From Phoronis australis (taxonomy: Eukaryota > Phoronida > Phoronidae): a stretch of DNA of 64,000 bases. The notes under the pieces are model-generated. The model was given only the letters and a program-made list of their open reading frames with translations, ran no database searches and was not told where the DNA came from. The stretch covers positions 33,774 through 97,773 of the forward strand of contig NMRA01000555.1 of assembly GCA_002633005.1 (NCBI GenBank), in the 5' to 3' direction. This document shows positions 1 through 11,253 of the stretch, in pieces. Within the stretch, counting starts at the first letter, position 1, and each line of letters begins with the position of its first letter. The position numbers and the translations under genes were made by a program.

Positions 1-340
1 GGCCCATGCGACCATACCTGAAACATAATCTAATGCATAAGAGTCATATCAGTAGAAAACCCTTCACCAGTTCTTGATAGTGTCCGATTATAGAGGAAGA
101 AAACGACAAATGATTTAATTAATAAATTCATAATAACAGGGTGTAATAATAACATGAAAAGGAAATGAATCAGAGAGGTCATGTAAATGACCAATTAAAC
201 AAGCGGGTAAATAATTATAATGATTCAAAATATTTCTACCCTAGCAAAACTAAGATTTTAGAAAATGGCTCCTTCACAGTTGTTGTGAAGAATCGAGTCA
301 GGCATTTACCAAAAAATTATGCATCTCTATACATATATAT

Positions 341-430
341 ATGTGTGTGTGTGTGCGTGCATGTGTGTGTGTGTGTGTGTTTGCGTGTGTGTACGTGTGT
401 CTGAGCGTGCATGCGTGTATGCGTGCCTGT
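341..430. repeat. (TG)n-rich microsatellite
   Basis: The stretch is dominated by alternating TG with scattered CG and CA interruptions. It lies just beyond the 3' end of PLE copy 1. The ORFs that run through it are low-complexity artefacts. Confidence 0.9.
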
Positions 431-466
431 GTATGTGCAGTGCTGTGCATCAAATTGCACAGATCC

Positions 467-1395
467 CTTAAATAATGATGAGTCCTTCAAACTAGGTTTT
501 TCATACATAATTAGAAGCGACTCTAATGTTCATAACCTGTTTATATCTTTCCCATTGTAGTGAATGACTATATTGTCAACATTCTCCTGACGAGTTATCT
601 TGCAACCATGAACGTTTTGAAAGTGGTCTTTTAGAGAGCCATTTTGCAAATGTATTGAAATTCGTGGCGACAAGGAGCAGTCTGTGTGCCCAATGTACTT
701 TTTTTCTCAGTCAAGAGGACGGAAACGTTCGAGCGCGGGGCAAGTGAACTCATAAACAATATTTCATCTAGCAACAGTGTGGACTCTCTGACGACTAATA
801 TTATTTTTCATCACTGAATTAGAAGTCTTCATCTTTTTGTAATAAATAATAACAGCTAGATTAAAAACTCTTCGATATTATGCTCTTTAGAATTTGATCA
901 TCTTGTACATAATTTTGGGACATAGTTTTTGTTGTATAGTCTTTTAACATTACCAGTAAATGTTTGTACATGATAATGGTGTTCAATTTTTGAGACAAAC
1001 GGAGTAATGTGCTTATCCATGAATGAATTTGTGTAACCATTATTTATTAGTAGTTTCTTTACATGCTGAGCTTCCCTAATAAACAGGTTTCAGTTCGACG
1101 ATACAATGCGAGCCCTCTTTAAGAGATTGACTAAAAAACTCAGGACAGTCACTGTAAGCATGTAGACAAATTCCTTTGTCCGTAGGCTCGTGATATACTC
1201 ATGTGTTCAATCTTGTGTCTGGGCTACATAGAAGAAAATCTAGAAAAGGTATCTTATCATTCAGAGATGTTTCATGAGTGAATTTTAGCACTGAATGGTT
1301 CTTAAGCATAGTCTTAAGCTATAACATTTCATCAAAATTACAATAGATGAAAATATCAACATTCCGAACATATATACGAATGTGGTCTATGCTGC
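467..1395 (-). pseudogene. Penelope-like retroelement, copy 1 (decayed 3' half)
   Basis: Read on the minus strand, this matches the two better-preserved Penelope-like copies at 60-64 kb. It covers the end of the reverse transcriptase and the C-terminal GIY-YIG endonuclease region. The matching blocks include the region for the endonuclease tail (481-800), the linker and the RT thumb (1100-1300). No reading frame survives beyond short pieces. Similarity stops near 1395, just before the catalytic YVDD block, so the RT core is missing. Compared with copy 2 it also lacks about 23 bp near the 3' end, at about 487. It is a dead, truncated insertion. The assignment rests on DNA similarity to copies 2 and 3, whose proteins are recognisable. 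Confidence 0.75.
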
Positions 1396-2059
1396 ATGAA
1401 ACACTCCCTATTAGGAGCTCAACTAAGTTCCCTAAATGTTTTGCATATTTGTTTCGTTCATAACTCACACCTGTAATATTTTACTATCATTTTACCTTTG
1501 TTACAAGCTCCTCTTTAACTAATGACATTTTCTAACAATATAACTAAAAACTGGACCCTTAATTCAAGCAAAGCAATCGGGGATTTAGGTCTTAAATTAG
1601 GGGTGTTGCACGAAAAGATCCCTACTTATTTTCTATAATACTGCGAAATCGACGTATATTGCAGAGTTCACTCTCGATTTGCATCAACGCCAATAATCGG
1701 CCTAGTAATAATACTCAAAGAGCACAAGAAAAGACAATCAGAGTTTTCACAAGCCCTCGAATACACAGTAGATTTAGGAAACTTGCAACAGGGCACTGGA
1801 TCCCTGGCAGGAGCAGTACAACACGACATATTGAAATAAATATGTGGCGTTTAGGTTCCATGGAAATGATTCCTGTGCGTGCTAAGAGTTGCCGCGGTGC
1901 GTGATAACTCTTTGTGGATACTTGGGATTCCTCTTCCGTGGTCACCCACGGGAACCTGGTCGCATGGAGATCGATATAGGTTAGCATATCCATTGTTCTC
2001 ATTGAAGAAGACAAGAAAATAAGATTAATGGTCACCAGATTTACAGTTTGGAGAGAAAT
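1396..2059. other. Non-coding stretch, nothing recognised
   Basis: AT-rich sequence between PLE copy 1 and the assembly gap. The overlapping ORFs at 1659-2035 have no recognisable motif and lie on opposite strands, so I treat them as chance. Confidence 0.5.
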
Positions 2060-2650
2060 NNNNNNNNNNNNNNNNNNNNNNNNNNNNNNNNNNNNNNNNN
2101 NNNNNNNNNNNNNNNNNNNNNNNNNNNNNNNNNNNNNNNNNNNNNNNNNNNNNNNNNNNNNNNNNNNNNNNNNNNNNNNNNNNNNNNNNNNNNNNNNNNN
2201 NNNNNNNNNNNNNNNNNNNNNNNNNNNNNNNNNNNNNNNNNNNNNNNNNNNNNNNNNNNNNNNNNNNNNNNNNNNNNNNNNNNNNNNNNNNNNNNNNNNN
2301 NNNNNNNNNNNNNNNNNNNNNNNNNNNNNNNNNNNNNNNNNNNNNNNNNNNNNNNNNNNNNNNNNNNNNNNNNNNNNNNNNNNNNNNNNNNNNNNNNNNN
2401 NNNNNNNNNNNNNNNNNNNNNNNNNNNNNNNNNNNNNNNNNNNNNNNNNNNNNNNNNNNNNNNNNNNNNNNNNNNNNNNNNNNNNNNNNNNNNNNNNNNN
2501 NNNNNNNNNNNNNNNNNNNNNNNNNNNNNNNNNNNNNNNNNNNNNNNNNNNNNNNNNNNNNNNNNNNNNNNNNNNNNNNNNNNNNNNNNNNNNNNNNNNN
2601 NNNNNNNNNNNNNNNNNNNNNNNNNNNNNNNNNNNNNNNNNNNNNNNNNN
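2060..2650. other. Assembly gap (591 N)
   Basis: An unbroken run of N. ORFs reported across it are artefacts of undefined bases. Confidence 1.
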
Positions 2651-2689
2651 GTGAAATTTTGTGGTACCCCGGGTAGGGAGGGCGGGAGA

Positions 2690-3095
2690 GGTATAAACTT
2701 GTCTAATTAGGAAAACTTACGAGTGAATGTACTGTTGCTTGAGGCTGGGCCAACAGGAAGCTGGAGAGAAAGAACAAAAAGCGCAACCATCGGACTTGGT
2801 AGGAACTAACCAGCAGTTGGATATGAAGCATGAAGGGCTCTATAATGGTATTTGCCCAAATAATAGGATTTATGTCAGAGTGCCATAAATCTCATTATGT
2901 GAAGATTGCGTCGAGTAGACAGTTTGGGCCACTTGAGACTATTCAAAACCTGATCACTATTGGAATCCCTGTAAGCTCCCGTTATGGGTAAGGCAGCTTG
3001 ATACTGTAACTTTATCAAATGTTGGAGTGCACCTGTATTGGAAGACTGATATATAATATCACAATAATCGATGTGTGGAAGTATAAAGAACCACA
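2690..3095 (-). pseudogene. Non-LTR retrotransposon (LINE) ORF2 3' end, fragment A
   Basis: The minus strand encodes the segment after the reverse transcriptase palm of a jockey/CR1-type LINE. It has the typical ILPHIDYCDIIYQ block, then a KLQ...ALPITGAYRD helix, then LNSLKWPKLSTRRNLHIM. A stop follows at about 2877. The lower part (2690-2895) is a 3' tail that recurs, inverted, at 47795-47999. The LINE at 3610-5750 carries the same blocks (ILPHIDYCDIIYQ, TGAYR), so the two belong to related families. The fragment is 5'-truncated where it abuts the opposite-strand LINE fragment at 3071. Confidence 0.75.
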
Positions 3096-3540
3096 AGAAC
3101 ACGAACCAGTACTATTACGACACCGCCAAGGCGGCGATCTGTAGAGCGACACGAGGAGGACCGGTGTCTCGCGAGAGAACCCGACGAGAGTACGGTACCC
3201 GAGGGGTCAAGATCAACCGCATCGCAGAGAAGACGTTGAGTCAGAAGGAGCAGGTCACCCTCAGTCGACTGCGTAGCAGCCACCACGCGGAGTTGTTATA
3301 TTGACTTGCCAAACTCGGCCGAGCGGGGGACACGGTGTGCAGAAAATGCGGTCTGCTTGACGAAACAGCTGAACACGTTATGCATGAATGCCAGAGGGTG
3401 CACATCACCCCCATCAACTCCAACCCCTGTTGACACCCTCTTCAAAGATCCCCACCTTACGCTTAAATTATGGGAGGAATGGACTTCAACTCCGGATCTG
3501 GAGACCGTCTCCCAACCCACTCCCAAGTATCTCGTTGCTC
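3071..3540 (+). pseudogene. Non-LTR retrotransposon C-terminal zinc-knuckle region, fragment B
   Basis: The plus strand encodes a basic helix-rich stretch (TLSRLRSSHHAELLY), then after one in-frame TGA at 3302-3304 the LAKLGRAGDTVC block and a Cys-His motif, CRKCGLLDETAEHVMHEC (C-x2-C-x8-H-x4-C). This arrangement is typical of the C-terminus of LINE ORF2 proteins, after the reverse transcriptase and any RNase H domain. The reading frame ends near 3432. A (CAA)n run follows, consistent with a LINE 3' tail. Upstream RT sequence is absent, so this is a 5'-truncated dead copy. It differs in sequence from the adjacent LINE at 3610-5750. Confidence 0.75.
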
Positions 3541-3570
3541 AAACAACAACAACAACAAAAACAACAACAG
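3541..3570 (+). repeat. (CAA)n 3' tail of LINE fragment B
   Basis: Repeats of CAA with one AAA interruption lie about 110 bp after the last stop of LINE fragment B. Several non-LTR families end in short simple repeats, so this probably marks the 3' terminus of that insertion. Confidence 0.6.
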
Positions 3571-3609
3571 ATTCAAGGAGCATTCACGCCTGGTAGAGAC
3601 TTTAGTTAA

Positions 3610-5750
3610 TTAAACCAAAGTTGATCACCTCCAAAAGGTTTTTTCACAAATTAACAGTGTAAGCAAGAACTTCAAAGAATACTGGAATCTTATCATTAAA
3701 ATTCTCGGCAGTCAGCAACAATCCTCTTGCCCAGTCATCAACCACAATGGTAACCTAGCCTCAAGTAGCAGTCACAAGTGTGGCCTATTTCTCAAAATTT
3801 TCACGAACAAAAGCCAAAATACCCCAAATGATGTGGGTAATTATCCATTTCTTCATGCACGTTGTCCCAATCAACTATTTGATATCCTGATAACATATTT
3901 AACAAACTTTTTCAGCTAGGTATATATCCGTCTCCTTGGAAACATAGAATTATGGTTCCTAGACACAAAAATGACTCCAAAACTGAAATTTTTAATCATC
4001 GCCCAATATATTTACTTAACATCCTATCCAAAATCTTCGAGAAGACCATTGCTCAAAATATTCTTATATTTCTCAAACAAAACAACATCGTCAATTTTGA
4101 TTATTGCCTGGAAAGTACATCGTGGCACAACATATTGAAATATTTTATGAGATTCATTTACATTTTGAGAAGGGCGAGAGTGTCAGGTCCATCTTTCTAG
4201 ATATAGCCTATGCTTTCGACTGTGTCCCTCATGACTTTCTACTCCACAAACTTCAATCTTTTGAAAGTACTGGGAATCTTATAAATATATGTATGATCAC
4301 CTCATATCTCTCTGATCGTACATACAGTGTTCGTGTCGACGGTGCTCTTTCAACACCCTCTCCTGACTTTGTAAACGCAGGTGTACAGCAGGGTAGCGTA
4401 GTAGGCCTTCTTCTCTTCTTGGTATATATTAATGACATTCCTGATAACTGTCATGTAGCACATACCTTTATGCAGATGACACGGCAAGTTTTAACCCCTT
4501 TTCAGAGAGCAGCCCTGAGAGTTTTTATAGCTACAACACGACTTGAATAAGCTATTGGTCCCAAGATTGGAGAATAATTTTAACCCAGAAAAAGCATTGA
4601 CCGCACTTTTTACAAATCTAATAATTCTCTCTTCTTTGTGGACCCATTCTATTACCTTAAACGTAATGATGAAATAATTCCTAGAAAACAGTCGGACAGT
4701 TTGGTATACTGTTAGATGAAAAACATTCGTTGACACCTAATGTTCTGGAGTTCGTACAGAAATTCAGAAATTAATTAACTTAAGCTTGTCTATCATTATC
4801 GGTATTCTACGCATTTAGAAGCCCTGTTCAAAAACTTTATACTTCCACACATAGATTATTGTGATATTATATATCAACACTGGTGCAATCCTGCATTTAG
4901 AAAAAGTAGAGTATGAAGTTGCCTTACTCGACTGGAGCTTACAGAGGATTCAATGGTGTTAAGGTTTTTTAAAACCTCAACTATTTAAAAATAGTCTCAA
5001 GTGGCCCAAACTGTCTACTCGAAAAAATCTTCACGTGACTACATTTACTTTCAAAGTACTTAACAATTTCAGCAATGCCTCTGTCAAAAATTATTTGGTC
5101 TATGTACTAAACAAAGTCATGGCACTGGTTTGAGGTCTTCCGCCCCATGTGCAAGCCCTCCGTCGTTAGTTAGGCATTCAGAAGGATAACATTTAGGATA
5201 TACATCAACAACTGAAATTCTCTTCCAGTGTCTGTACAGGAAAGCAAATCTTTTACGAGTATAAAAAAATTAGAACTGATTTTTCATAATTTTGACAATT
5301 CAATAGCCCTGGCACAATTCTCGCTTTCCCGTGACAACGAAATAACAATGTACCGATCGTGATGCGGTCTTTTACTCAACTCCGACAAGTTTAGGCACAA
5401 CTTTAGTAATGCCTCTTCAAACTGTAATTGTCCCGACCATCAATCTTAACCTCACGTTTTCTTTAAATTGACTCTCGTCGAATACCCGATAAAGTTACTC
5501 TTTCGTGCACTCAATAAAAACCAATTAATTGCTAATACTTTCAATTCCTGTAATATCTCTACTAAAGTTACATTATTATTAAATGATAGTCCAAATTTCG
5601 ACATTTTTTCTCAATGAATTCCTCTTAAGCAATGTTGGTAAATTTCAATGCATCACTTATAAATCTTGTTGCATCTGATATCTATATGTCTAGGCGCTTT
5701 TGTTTTCAATACGGTCGTCGTAGCGTATCTAGATATTTGAGAACTTAAGT
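3610..5750 (+). pseudogene. Non-LTR retrotransposon (jockey/CR1-like) reverse transcriptase, decayed
   Basis: Order seen: the linker before the RT (KNFKEYWNLIIK, about 3680), the RT finger block with WKHRIMVPRHKND and RPIYLLNILSKIFEK (3940-4060), motif A FLDIAYAFDCVPHDFLLHKL (4192-4252), GVQQGSVVGLLLFLVYINDI (4381-4440), and the catalytic YADDTASF block (about 4470). YADDT is intact, but in a different frame from the block before it, so there is a frameshift of one or two bases at about 4465. Then come ILPHIDYCDIIYQ (about 4845), NSLPVSVQESKSF (about 5220), an LNSDKFRHNFS...CNC block (about 5380) and a terminal SDIYMSRRFCF-type block (about 5680). No endonuclease domain is visible, so the copy is 5'-truncated. 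It has many stops and shifts. Confidence 0.85.
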
Positions 5751-8144
5751 TAAATACTACTTACAGGAAGATAGTTCTATGCTTACTACTTATATTAATG
5801 TACTGTCTACAACCCAGATGTATTGCTTTGCCATTTTTCTTGTATGTTCTGTGTATTCTTCAATAATTTATACATCTTTGAAACAACACTTATTGGTTAC
5901 CATCTGGTGCACGCCCAAGGTACGATATCCATGCGACATGTATTGTTATGTCAATCTAAGACGCAATAAAGGAAAACAAATATGCGACCGATCGGCGACA
6001 ACCATACCTCCAGTTGCTTTGGCTAGTGGTGGACTTAGCCTCTGTATATCTTGTCGTCCGAATGTTTTAGAGACTTACGAAGAAAGTATGTTGTCACGAA
6101 AACAAATGATTTCTGTGCCTTTTGCCATTGAAAAATTGTGGTTATACCTCAAAACTAATCATTCATTTGATATGACAATGCATTACATAAGAATTTGACC
6201 GACAGAAAATTTCATTTGAATATGTGTAAAGAAATCCTCATAAGAAAAATGCAAGGTATTAGCTACGGTACAATCAAAATAACGTTCATTTGTCGAGTTC
6301 ATGTCTGTAATCCCGTTCACCAGGGAGGACATAATCGACCTTTTACTAAAAACGGAGTCAGGTATGTTATTTCGTCGTCTTTTTGTCCTAGATGCTGTGC
6401 AGTGAAACATTCCGGAGGAACAAACCCGATTGCCAAATATCAAAAAATATTAAAGACAGATTAATTGTACTTGCTGTCTCAGCGATCCCAGATATTGGAA
6501 AATTTTTCATTTTAGTACATTTGAGGTGTAGAAAATATAACTAATAGACTAGATGACAATGTTCTTATTTTAGGCGATGAAAGTTAAATACTTTGTCAAT
6601 ACTTGAGTCAAGTTTCATTCTCATAGCAGTGTGGGCAGATTTGGTACAGCAGTGGACACAATATAACCTCAAAATGGCATAACGGGGTAGTGTAGTAAAA
6701 CTACTAAACGAGGATGGTAAATCAGTATCTTTTTACAAGACATCTATATAGCAATCCATTGGCATCACGAAGCAATGCCAAGTGAAATGTGATTCAATGC
6801 TTTTCATTCAAAAGACATGGCTGCGAAGCCGTCGAATGTTTTTGAGCCTATACCTTTGGTAGAACATGTTTTTGGGAAATATTTTACCACTGTTTGTAGA
6901 CCCCATAGCACTACCTAGGTGTCAAATTTGGTGGAAATCGGCTGACCCCCACCTTGCCGCTGGATGACTGGTGCTGCCTTGGATTAGGATCTAGTTGTCG
7001 TTCCACGAGTGCACCAAAAGGTCGATTCTAGGGTGGCCGACTCAGATTTTGAAAACAAAATTGTGCGTACTTACATCCTGGTGGGATATGCTCAAAATGT
7101 TTACTAGAATTTGCCATTACATTTTAAGTTAGAGCAACATGAATATTTTGGCTCGAAAGGGATCATTTTTTCCAAAGAGGATCAGTTAGTGAAGTTGCTT
7201 TAAAACGGCTTGAAAGAACAGAGAAGAAAACTTTTAAAAATATTGAAGTAGACATTGAACCTCTTTATCAGAAGACGGTCTTTGAATTTTCAAAGGAGTT
7301 TTCGCTAATCTTCAAAGGAGTGCCAAAATTCGGTTAATTTTGCCCAATTTTGTGTTTTTGATTTTAGCCATTTTTGAGGTGCTCTAGGGGCCTGTGTGTT
7401 GGATGCTGGTGATTTCCAATGATATATTTCATCAGTTTGCTGTCTGACTTAGACAATAAAAAAATGAAATATGGACTTTTTGTTTTGTTTAAGCAACAGA
7501 CGAAAGAAAAGGCATACCATCGCGTATTTTTTGGCTTCAAAACGGAATTGATTTGTCATGCATTGCACTTGCCATGCTGTATTCATTCATTGTATACGAG
7601 CTTTATGGCGAATGTTGGTTCGAGCTTTGACCCTTTATTTTTGTTCGGAAGATTAGAAGCATTCTACCAATAAAATTGTCTGGCATGTAATAGTTGTTGC
7701 CCGTGGGCTGTTGTGGAACACGTTGTTCTTGGTTTCAGTCGGTTACTTGACAGGTTTATCTACATCGTAGCTCAACTCTGAGATTTGGGCGTGTCAGGTG
7801 GCGTTAAACCATCATTATCTTTGCCTGGAAGTGTTCATGCACGATACCTTTTATTTTAAATATTTTCAACCGATTTTATGGTGTTACCTTTTGATTGATC
7901 TAGCTCAATTTTTGGTGCCCATTATTTTCGTCTAGTAGTGGCATCCCACCACTTAAAATTTCTGCTGTACAACTGTTGGGTCGCGTGGAGTGATGCTGGA
8001 TATTATGCAGTTGGTCTCAAGCGGTTACCTGGTTGGTTGACCTATCTCAACTCGGACAGTTGGGCGTGTCTGGCGAGGGTAATCCACCACCGTATTTGTC
8101 AGGCAGTTTTCATTCATGGTACATTGGTCTATTTTGTCCCTTAC
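5751..8144. other. Intergenic, no gene recognised
   Basis: The first 130 bp are probably the 3' UTR of the LINE that ends near 5750. The ORFs at 5779-6198 (139 codons) and 6195-6464 show no recognisable domain, and I do not support them as genes. The rest is unremarkable AT-rich sequence. Confidence 0.4.
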
Positions 8145-8960
8145 AGACGATGTTCTAAGTCGAAGACATAGTCACAAGTGTTTCGTACTTCTGGAGTTTC
8201 GAAGCCTGTCCACAATTCTTAAAGCACCTGCCTGTGCACATTTCTCCCATACAACTGTTCATATGGTGCGAAACCTGTGCTCATTTGTACCTCTCGATAG
8301 ACAAACAATACTTCAAGCATATGCCGGTTCCAGTATGGTTGACGCTCTTGGCACATGTTCTTAAACACAATCTTTAATACACCCTTAATACAGTGACATA
8401 ATCCATTGCATGTCGGATTGTATGGAGCGGTGAAAACTTGCGTCGTGGATATTAGCCGAGGAACTTCTTCCAGCAGAGGTAAACTGTGTATCATAGTTAC
8501 TAAGCACCTCTCGTGGAAAGCCTACTCTACAGAAGGTTTCAAACATTGCTTCCGTGGTTCGCTCAACGTCCATTCGGGGTAGAGATACTACCTTTCAGTG
8601 TCTTGTGAATAGTCCACGATGGTGGAAATGTATCGGTTGTCTCTGTCCGTGATTGACGACATAAGACCAATCCAATCAACAGTGATACACTAGAGTGGTT
8701 CTTCAATAAGTGACATCTAACCCAAAGGCACTTAAGTGATCTTGCTCATGGGAGTTGTCCGCTGGCAGATGTCACATGATCTGCAAAAACGATTTACGGC
8801 ATTTCCAACTCTTGTTCAATAAAAGTTACTCCTTCAAACCAAGACGCCCATCAACAATTGACTTGTGAGCTAGCGTCATGACCTGTTGTCGAAATTTAGC
8901 AGGAACAACTATCTGATTCCACTCAATGGTGATATCAGCATACACACGGAACAGGGCCTC
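8145..8960 (-). pseudogene. Gmr1-like Ty3/gypsy integrase, inactivated
   Basis: On the minus strand the integrase runs from a VPAKFRQQVMTLAHKS block (about 8920) through the zinc-binding end SCDICQRTTPMSK (about 8775), the first catalytic region DWIGLMSS...YISTIVDYSQ (about 8680-8610), the region LSNYDTQFTSA (about 8500) and YNPTCNGLCHCIKGVLK (about 8410). It ends with YREVQMSTGFAPYEQLYGR and ELWTGFETPEVRNTCDYVF, reaching about 8150. The usual LSD is LSN, and the usual glutamate in the NGLVE-type motif is absent (NGLCH), so at least two of the three DDE residues are lost. Several frameshifts and stops break it. It follows the protease directly, with no reverse transcriptase between them. That matches the unusual PR-IN-RT-RH order known for Gmr1-like elements. 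Confidence 0.85.
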
Positions 8961-9179
8961 CTTTACCTTATCTTACCAGTATTGACCTCTTCCACGTGTT
9001 CTTGCTGGCTTGTCTTTCTCAACCAGTCCCATGAGGTCACGTAAGGAAGGACTGCGTTGTTGCTCGTATTCGAACTTCTTGAAGTCGAGACTTTCCACGC
9101 CAGATGTTGTAACCTCCAAAAGCTTAATGTTTTTTCTCTATTAGCCTGTGCTCTGGTAATGACTGCAGACATGACACCA

Positions 9180-9470
9180 CCTTTTGGCTGTCGGTTGGGA
9201 ACATGATCTTTGTTGACGCCAACAGCATTCCCTATGATGAGCTCGTAAACCGGTGTGTGCGTATACATTACCTCGACTTCACCCACAAAGTACGGTGTGT
9301 TAACCTCAATCTTCGCTATGGGAAAGGATTGGGCTGTCTTATCTACTACCACGGGGATGTGTTGTTTCCCCGTCAGTTGATTTTCTATGACAAGGGACTT
9401 ATTCAGCGCCACACTACTACAACCGGTGCGTACCTTGATCTCGTTGACGTAACTTTCACAAACGAGTATA
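9180..9470 (-). pseudogene. Gmr1-like retropepsin (protease) region
   Basis: The minus strand encodes VNEIKVRTGCSSVALNKSLV, then SFPIAKIEVNTPYFVGEVEV and TPVYELIIGNAVG, and then a VITRAQANR linker. This is the classic aspartic protease-to-linker layout of Gmr1-like and related gypsy elements. The catalytic DTG is RTG here (about 9428-9420), so the protease would be inactive. The frame stays open from about 9460 to 8963 and leads into the integrase. The gag zinc knuckle lies about 250 bp upstream on the same strand. Confidence 0.8.
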
Positions 9471-9689
9471 TTGTGTGCGTATTACAGGAACCTGTCTCAA
9501 CGTTATCAATGTAGCATCATCTAACTTCGGGCATCCTTCAACTATGAGCTGCTCTACCGGACTACCCGTCGCTACCACAGCTTGATACCTTTCCGCCTTC
9601 TTGGTGTTTGTCCATTCTTGTTGCGAGACCGACGACTGGTCACCTGCAGCGGACCTTCTGGACTAGGAGTGTTTTATCCTGCAGTCCTT

Positions 9690-10115
9690 GTCTAAATGAC
9701 CCTTTCTATGACACGTGCAAAAATCTATTTCACCCTTGTTTCTGGTCGTGGACAAAGGAGGATTCTCTGCTGCTCTCTGTTCCTCTGTGTTGCTTGGCGA
9801 TGCCTAACTATTGGCCACCTGGCCCAAGTCTTTCTTTGCGATCCCCATGTCCAATAAACCAGTGCAGTGGGTTTCCTTGTGCTGTTGAACAATGGCCGAC
9901 ATCTTCTCGAAGGTGTTCGGTTTCCGTTCCCTCAGGAATACAGAACTCTCAAAATGGCACACCGCCAGAAACTGCTCTGGAATATGCAAGTTTCTGAGTC
10001 CATCATATGTCTCTTCGACCTCCGCCGGTTATGTCCATCGGTCAAAGAACCGTTTCAGTCTTGCCCCGTATTGGAACACGTTTTTAATCCTTTTCAGGAT
10101 TGGACACTCTGAATT
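9690..10115 (-). pseudogene. Gmr1-like gag, C-terminal part with zinc knuckle
   Basis: On the minus strand the pieces are RKFRVSNPEKD (about 10100), KRFFDRWT, VEETYDGLRNLHIPEQFL (about 10010-9960), VFLRERKPNTFEKMS and AIVQQHKETH (9940-9870), and CTCHRKGHLDKDC (about 9735-9700). Retroelement gag proteins end in such a helical block followed by a CCHC knuckle. Here the spacing between the first two cysteines is one residue instead of two, because the expected first cysteine codon reads TTT. Stops and shifts interrupt the frame near 10050. The N-terminal gag is not recognisable beyond the minisatellite at 10136-10305. Confidence 0.75.
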
Positions 10116-10135
10116 TCCGTCGGTACTATCTTCCG

Positions 10136-10305
10136 CTCTGCTTATTCCCGTTCAAGCTCTGTCTTTTCCAGATCTTTTTTATGAACACACTCTGCTTATT
10201 CCGGCATGTGTAAGCTTTGCCTGTTCGAAATCTTGTTTATGAACACGCTCTGCTCGTTCCTGTGCAAGCTTTGAAGCTTTGTTCGTTCCAGCTAGCATTT
10301 ATGTG
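10136..10305 (-). repeat. Three-copy minisatellite in the gag coiled-coil region
   Basis: Three imperfect units start at 10136, 10190 and 10248. Each begins CTCTGCT and most end in TTTATGAACAC, with a unit of about 54-58 bp. On the minus strand they encode charged residues (for example VHKQDFEQAKL), suggesting an expanded coiled-coil stretch of gag. Confidence 0.65.
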
Positions 10306-11253
10306 TACAATCTTCACGCTCCAAGGCCTGCCGGTATAACCAAACTGTTTTCCTTGCGCAATATACTTTCCAAAATCGATTTTGAAGTAAGGGTATTATT
10401 CGCAGAATGTACTTTATTAATTGATAATGAAATGGTAATTCCTGGATTCATAACAATTCAGCACAGTCACGTAAACCTTAATTTAAAACTCTTCCGGACT
10501 GGCCCCCAAATGTCGAAGTTGATTATGAGTTTAGTTCAAAAGGTATTTATGCTGCATGGTTGCGTGCGTATGGAGAGAGAATGACTAAATCCAGTCATTA
10601 ATTTATCTATTAACGACTAATTAATAGAAGTGAAGCACTAATTCAGTACTCTAACAAGGAAGAACCTCGTTGAAAACACCGAATAGAACTATTGGAATAA
10701 ATACCAATTCGTGTAATTCATTCTAGTTTTTTCACAGGACAATGTTCAGCTAACTGCGTAGTATCATATCATCAAGGAGTGGAAACGGTCCCGGAACAGC
10801 ACGCAAATCCCCAGTTTTGCATCCCTAAACTCGACACAGGCATTGAAATTATGCGCGGCAGACGCCAGTCGGGTTAATCATTCTTTGTTTTGATGTGTGT
10901 TACGATACTTGACGTAGCATTCAGGATCTTTTCGTACGTCAAAAAGTATTATTAATGTTTGGAATGATTTGTAACAGGTTTAGCAATGGCAATTACACCA
11001 ATGAATGCTGAATGTTTATGCTGTTACTTTGATATTGGTTATTAGTGAGGTAATATTACATTCCAAGCTCAAAGGGTTCGGGACAAATCAGAGTATTTGT
11101 TTACTCCCTATCCTATGTCTTCGGGAAATATATTACACGCCGACATGGAAATATATCAGGTATGTTTTCACCTGATCTTTGGTTTTTAGGCTTGAGGGCT
11201 AGTACTGTGCAGGGGAGATATGCATCGCTTCTTCAACAGTTCCTGAATGGACA
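10306..11253. other. Intergenic, nothing recognised
   Basis: No LTR, gene or structured repeat was seen between the gypsy remnant and the 2.47-kb duplication. The 101-codon ORF at 10279-10584 has no recognisable motif. Confidence 0.4.

Noticed and set aside
165-508. ORFs on both strands with Cys/Val- and His/Thr-rich tails
   Set aside because: They run through the (TG)n microsatellite; the repetitive tails are translated simple repeat.
2028-2710. Two ORFs of 208 and 220 codons
   Set aside because: They are almost entirely undefined bases in the assembly gap.
5779-6198. 139-codon ORF after the LINE
   Set aside because: Hydrophobic start, but no coherent signal peptide, domain or splice context; it overlaps the likely LINE 3' UTR.
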